Shown here piece by piece: positions 21,701 to 21,886 of a DNA stretch of 21,886 nt. The stretch's first letter is position 1; every line of letters starts with the position of its first letter. The notes below the pieces were generated by a model. It was not told where the DNA came from. It did no database searches and saw nothing but the letters and a program-made list of their open reading frames with translations. The stretch lies in the NCBI GenBank assembly GCA_001655205.1, contig LPNZ01005641.1, positions 1 through 21,886 of the forward strand, in the 5' to 3' direction. The translations under genes and the position numbers were made by a program. Source of the stretch: Lenisia limosa (taxonomy: Eukaryota > Breviatea).

Positions 21701-21816
21701 TGACCTAAATGCCAGCCACTCTACGTGTAAAAGGGTTCGTTCAAACCTATTCCTCCAACTGCGCATTGCAGGGCGAGTAGCCGGTGCTTCTTCCTTCTTT
21801 TCAGGCTCAGTTTCTT
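18765..21816 (-). CDS. 3' part of an acidic, Ser-rich protein of unknown function
   Basis: Exons supported by splice sites and phase: 21747-21816, 21258-21443, 20983-21135, (20542-20834 with a gap inside, tentative), 20382-20406 (tentative), one ending at 20049 that runs into a gap (EFASLEEENVQI, tentative), 19757-19827 or 19784-19827, 19363-19456, 18978-19036 and terminal 18765-18848, which ends MEDLEVMGNLV and TAG. The 5' end lies beyond the window. Composition is striking: KKEEAPATRPAMRSWRNR, an Ala/Ser/Pro stretch, then acidic runs (ENEESDEDESGSDNG, SDDEDADEGDGE, DTEPESDSDDDQ, SSSDDDED). The middle exon is different and looks folded (KPKVLEYRKWSLLCPI, then SQSCPYSGMDLHFYHKW). No family is recognised. 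Acidic disordered tails are common in chromatin, RNA-processing and trafficking proteins, so no role is assigned. It lies in tandem, same strand, upstream of the receptor cyclase. Confidence 0.6.
19037..19362 (-). other. Intron of the acidic-protein gene with AT microsatellite
   Basis: Contains an alternating TA-rich tract at about 19261-19300 and no coding signal. Confidence 0.45.
19629..19701. other. Assembly gap
   Basis: Run of N next to G-rich sequence in an intron of the acidic-protein gene. Confidence 1.
19941..20013. other. Assembly gap
   Basis: Run of N near a G-rich tract; probably hides the 3' end of an exon (EFASLEEENVQI). Confidence 1.
20050..20381 (-). other. Probable intron of the acidic-protein gene
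   Basis: No strong exon. A possible 14-base exon (20259-20272, between GTCAG and GTTAGT on the minus strand) was seen but phase does not support it. Confidence 0.3.
20693..20819. other. Assembly gap
   Basis: Run of N inside the tentative exon 20542-20834 of the acidic-protein gene. Confidence 1.
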
Positions 21817-21886
21817 CTGGATGATGATGGTATGGATAGTTGGATATTATGATAAAATTCAAAGAACAAAGAAATTGTTGTTATTC

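Noticed and set aside
1-21886. tRNA, rRNA or snRNA genes
   Set aside because: No cloverleaf with A/B-box words or conserved rRNA segments were noticed on either strand.

Overview
The window is protein-coding eukaryotic nuclear DNA, broken by seven runs of N. It is AT-rich outside exons and extremely intron-dense. Exons are mostly 40-150 bases, bounded by GT...AG introns, and reading phase carries across almost every junction I reconstructed. No rRNA, tRNA or bacterial-style operon is visible. The gene content (a TmcB-like receptor core plus a class III nucleotidyl cyclase linker) points to a free-living unicellular eukaryote. Chlorarachniophyte or other rhizarian, amoebozoan, heterolobosean or zoosporic fungus are all possible; I cannot fix the phylum from sequence alone.

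Almost the whole window, from 18039 down to 646 and beyond the left edge, is one giant minus-strand gene. I resolve 68 exons plus one partly in a gap, about 1,950 codons. Read 5' to 3', the product is: (1) an N-terminal multi-pass membrane core of roughly nine to ten segments resembling 'tiny macrocysts B' (TmcB) proteins (18039-14342); (2) a cytosolic helical TmcB-type linker (14137-12490); (3) a first TM-ectodomain-TM module (12344-10855); (4) a long Ser/acid-rich cytosolic linker (10754-8249); (5) three further TM-ectodomain-TM modules (8091-6020, 5918-3734, 3178-1729) joined by short cytosolic loops; (6) a Lys/Glu-rich coiled coil and the N-terminal edge of a class III cyclase catalytic domain (1552-646). 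The catalytic core itself is not visible. It lies in the gap at 305-396 or beyond base 1. The simplest reading is a large surface receptor cyclase with a multi-module sensor.

Upstream on the same strand, the 3' part of a second gene occupies 21816-18765. It encodes an acidic, Ser/Asp/Glu-rich, probably disordered protein that I do not recognise. The intergenic stretch 18040-18764 holds a GC-rich block with a perfect TGACGTCA palindrome.

Introns carry most of the remaining structure: a decayed retroelement gag-like remnant (antisense, 9793-10158), a MITE-like inverted-repeat element (6561-6967), a 35-bp exon fragment copied into the adjacent intron with hairpin arms (3225-3274), and a recurrent short palindrome around tatcatatga.
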